DNA of 14,749 nucleotides from JBHIBR01 sp046759145 [NCBI: Nitrospinota bacterium] (lineage in GTDB: Bacteria > UBA8248): assembly GCA_046759145.1 (NCBI GenBank), contig JBHIBR010000007.1, forward strand, positions 1 through 14,749, read 5' to 3'. Numbering within the stretch: position 1 is the first letter of the stretch; every line of letters begins with the position of its first letter. Shown one piece after another: positions 13,801 to 14,749 of this stretch. A model generated the notes under the pieces. The model ran no database searches. It was not told the DNA's origin and saw only the letters and a program-made list of their open reading frames with translations. A program made the position numbers and the translations under genes.

Positions 13801-14749
13801 ATGTCTCTGAAGCAGAGTGAGCTCTCCAACGGAATCCGCGTCGTGACGCAGGAGCGGGACCTCACGGGCGCCGTGGCCTACCACGTCTACTTCGGATGCG
13901 GCGGGCGCCACGACCCGGACGAGTACGTGGGCGTCTCTCACGCTCTCGAGCACATGATGTTCAAGGGCACCCCCACCCGGACCCAACTCGACATCGCCCG
14001 CCAGATGGAGGGGGTGGGGGCGCTCATCAACGCCAACACCGGCACCGAACTCACTTGCTACCATTTCCTCGCGCCGGCCGAGGTCTTCGGCAACGTCCTG
14101 GCTGTGTACGCGGACGCCATCAACAACAGCCTCCTCGACCCGCAGGAGTGGGAGAAGGAGAGGCGGGTCATCCTCGAGGAGCTCAAGATGTACCAGGACA
14201 TGCCCCGCGCCTGGGTCTGGGAGCTCCTCGAGACCACCATGTTCAACCTCCAGGTGGGCGGCCTCGGCCGCCGGGAAACCATCGAAGCCATCGCCACGGA
14301 CCACATGCGGGAGCTGATCGCGCGGTGGTACACCCCCGCCCAGACGGTGATCTCGGCGGCGGGGCGCATCTCCCACGAGGAGGTGGTGGAGCGGAGCGAG
14401 GAGCATTTCGGGGCCCGCAGCTCGCCGGACGGCTCCCCCCCCGCTCCTCCCCTGCCGGCGGCGAGCCGCCAGCGCGTCGTGGGCCAGGTGCGGGAGACCG
14501 ACCAGGTGAACCTCGCCATGGGCTTCCGCGCTCCCGGCCTCACCCACCCGGACGCGCCCGCCCTGCACGTGCTCTGCGACATCCTGGGGGGGAAGATGTC
14601 GAGCCGCCTCTTCAGTGAGGTGCGCGAGAAGCGGGGCCTCGCCTACAGCGTCTCGGCGAGCTCGACCCGCTTCACCGATGCGGGGCTCTGTGCCCTCAAG
14701 GCGGGGGTGGCTCTGGAGAAGGCCTCCGAGGCCGTCCGGGTGATCCTGG
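13801..14749 (+). CDS. M16-family zinc metallopeptidase (pitrilysin-like), 3' end beyond window
   Basis: The frame is open from the ATG at 13801 to the end of the window (about 316 residues), so the gene is cut by the window edge. The N-terminal M16 domain has the inverted zinc motif HALEH (His47, Glu50, His51) and the third ligand Glu127 in RVILEELKMYQD, at the family spacing of about 76 residues, followed by GRRETIEAI (156-164). A second domain begins near residue 226 and includes LGGKMSSRLFSEVREKRGLAYSVSA (about 262-286), the R/Y-type motif region that contacts substrate. Homologues are PqqL/processing-protease-like peptidases that degrade or process peptides. The start has no strong Shine-Dalgarno. 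The 145 nt upstream are non-coding, so it may be transcribed separately from the carboxylase operon; a weak TTGCGG-N16-TAGTTT with TGG before the -10 (13682-13709) is the only promoter-like match. A partner M16 gene often follows. Confidence 0.92.
   Translation, partial: MSLKQSELSNGIRVVTQERDLTGAVAYHVYFGCGGRHDPDEYVGVSHALEHMMFKGTPTRTQLDIARQMEGVGALINANTGTELTCYHFLAPAEVFGNVLAVYADAINNSLLDPQEWEKERRVILEELKMYQDMPRAWVWELLETTMFNLQVGGLGRRETIEAIATDHMRELIARWYTPAQTVISAAGRISHEEVVERSEEHFGARSSPDGSPPAPPLPAASRQRVVGQVRETDQVNLAMGFRAPGLTHPDAPALHVLCDILGGKMSSRLFSEVREKRGLAYSVSASSTRFTDAGLCALKAGVALEKASEAVRVIL

Noticed and set aside
12408-13865. 485-residue ORF on the - strand across the biotin carrier and CitE-like genes
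   Set aside because: Antisense shadow of two well-supported genes; His/Pro/Gly-rich with no recognisable domain.
13462-14568. 368-residue - strand ORF and a 240-residue + strand ORF (13896-14618) at the right end
   Set aside because: Both are out-of-frame with the M16 peptidase, whose HALEH, EELKM and MSSRLF motifs show which frame is real.
1-14749. CRISPR arrays, tRNA/rRNA genes, insertion sequences, att sites, defence genes
   Set aside because: No regularly spaced repeats, no cloverleaf-like stretch, no transposase or integrase motifs and no terminal inverted repeats were seen on either strand.

Overview
This is a GC-rich, densely coding metabolic stretch from a bacterium. Every gene is on the + strand except one small flavin/F420-type oxidoreductase. 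Two solute-binding proteins have signal-peptidase-I type leaders (no lipobox Cys) and belong to ABC and TTT transporters, which suggests a diderm with a periplasm. High GC, a PPOX/F420-like protein and many carboxylate and branched-chain-acid transporters recall lineages such as Rokubacteria, Tectomicrobia or GC-rich deltaproteobacteria. That placement is an inference from style only.

Region 1 (1-4791) is a complete branched-chain-amino-acid-type (HAAT) ABC importer: a single LivH-LivM fusion permease, a periplasmic binding protein, and the LivG and LivF ATPases, tightly spaced and probably one transcript whose promoter lies upstream of the window. Region 2 (4811-5215, - strand) is a PPOX-fold protein convergent with livF. 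Region 3 (5216-8599) opens with a divergent intergenic region carrying a well-formed sigma70-like promoter, followed by a complete tripartite tricarboxylate transporter in the order tctC-tctB-tctA. Region 4 (8600-8965) is non-coding, with a strong GC hairpin and a candidate promoter close to the next gene. Region 5 (8966-13655) is an acyl-CoA carboxylase operon of the 3-methylcrotonyl-CoA carboxylase type: a beta (carboxyltransferase) subunit, a biotin carboxylase, a separate BT/biotin-carrier protein, and a CitE/HpcH-like CoA-ester lyase. The alpha subunit, normally one chain of about 650-680 residues, is broken here into two ORFs in different frames. Region 6 (13801-end) is the 5' part of an M16 zinc peptidase gene that runs off the window.

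A sensible reading is import of branched or carboxylated organic acids (Liv-type ABC and TctCBA) next to CoA-thioester catabolism (carboxylase plus lyase). The substrate specificities cannot be read from sequence. I do not see a new defence, mobile or RNA system. The points most worth a second look are the split carboxylase alpha subunit, the CitE-like lyase where an HMG-CoA lyase might be expected, the LivHM fusion, and a CxxC tail on the ABC binding protein.
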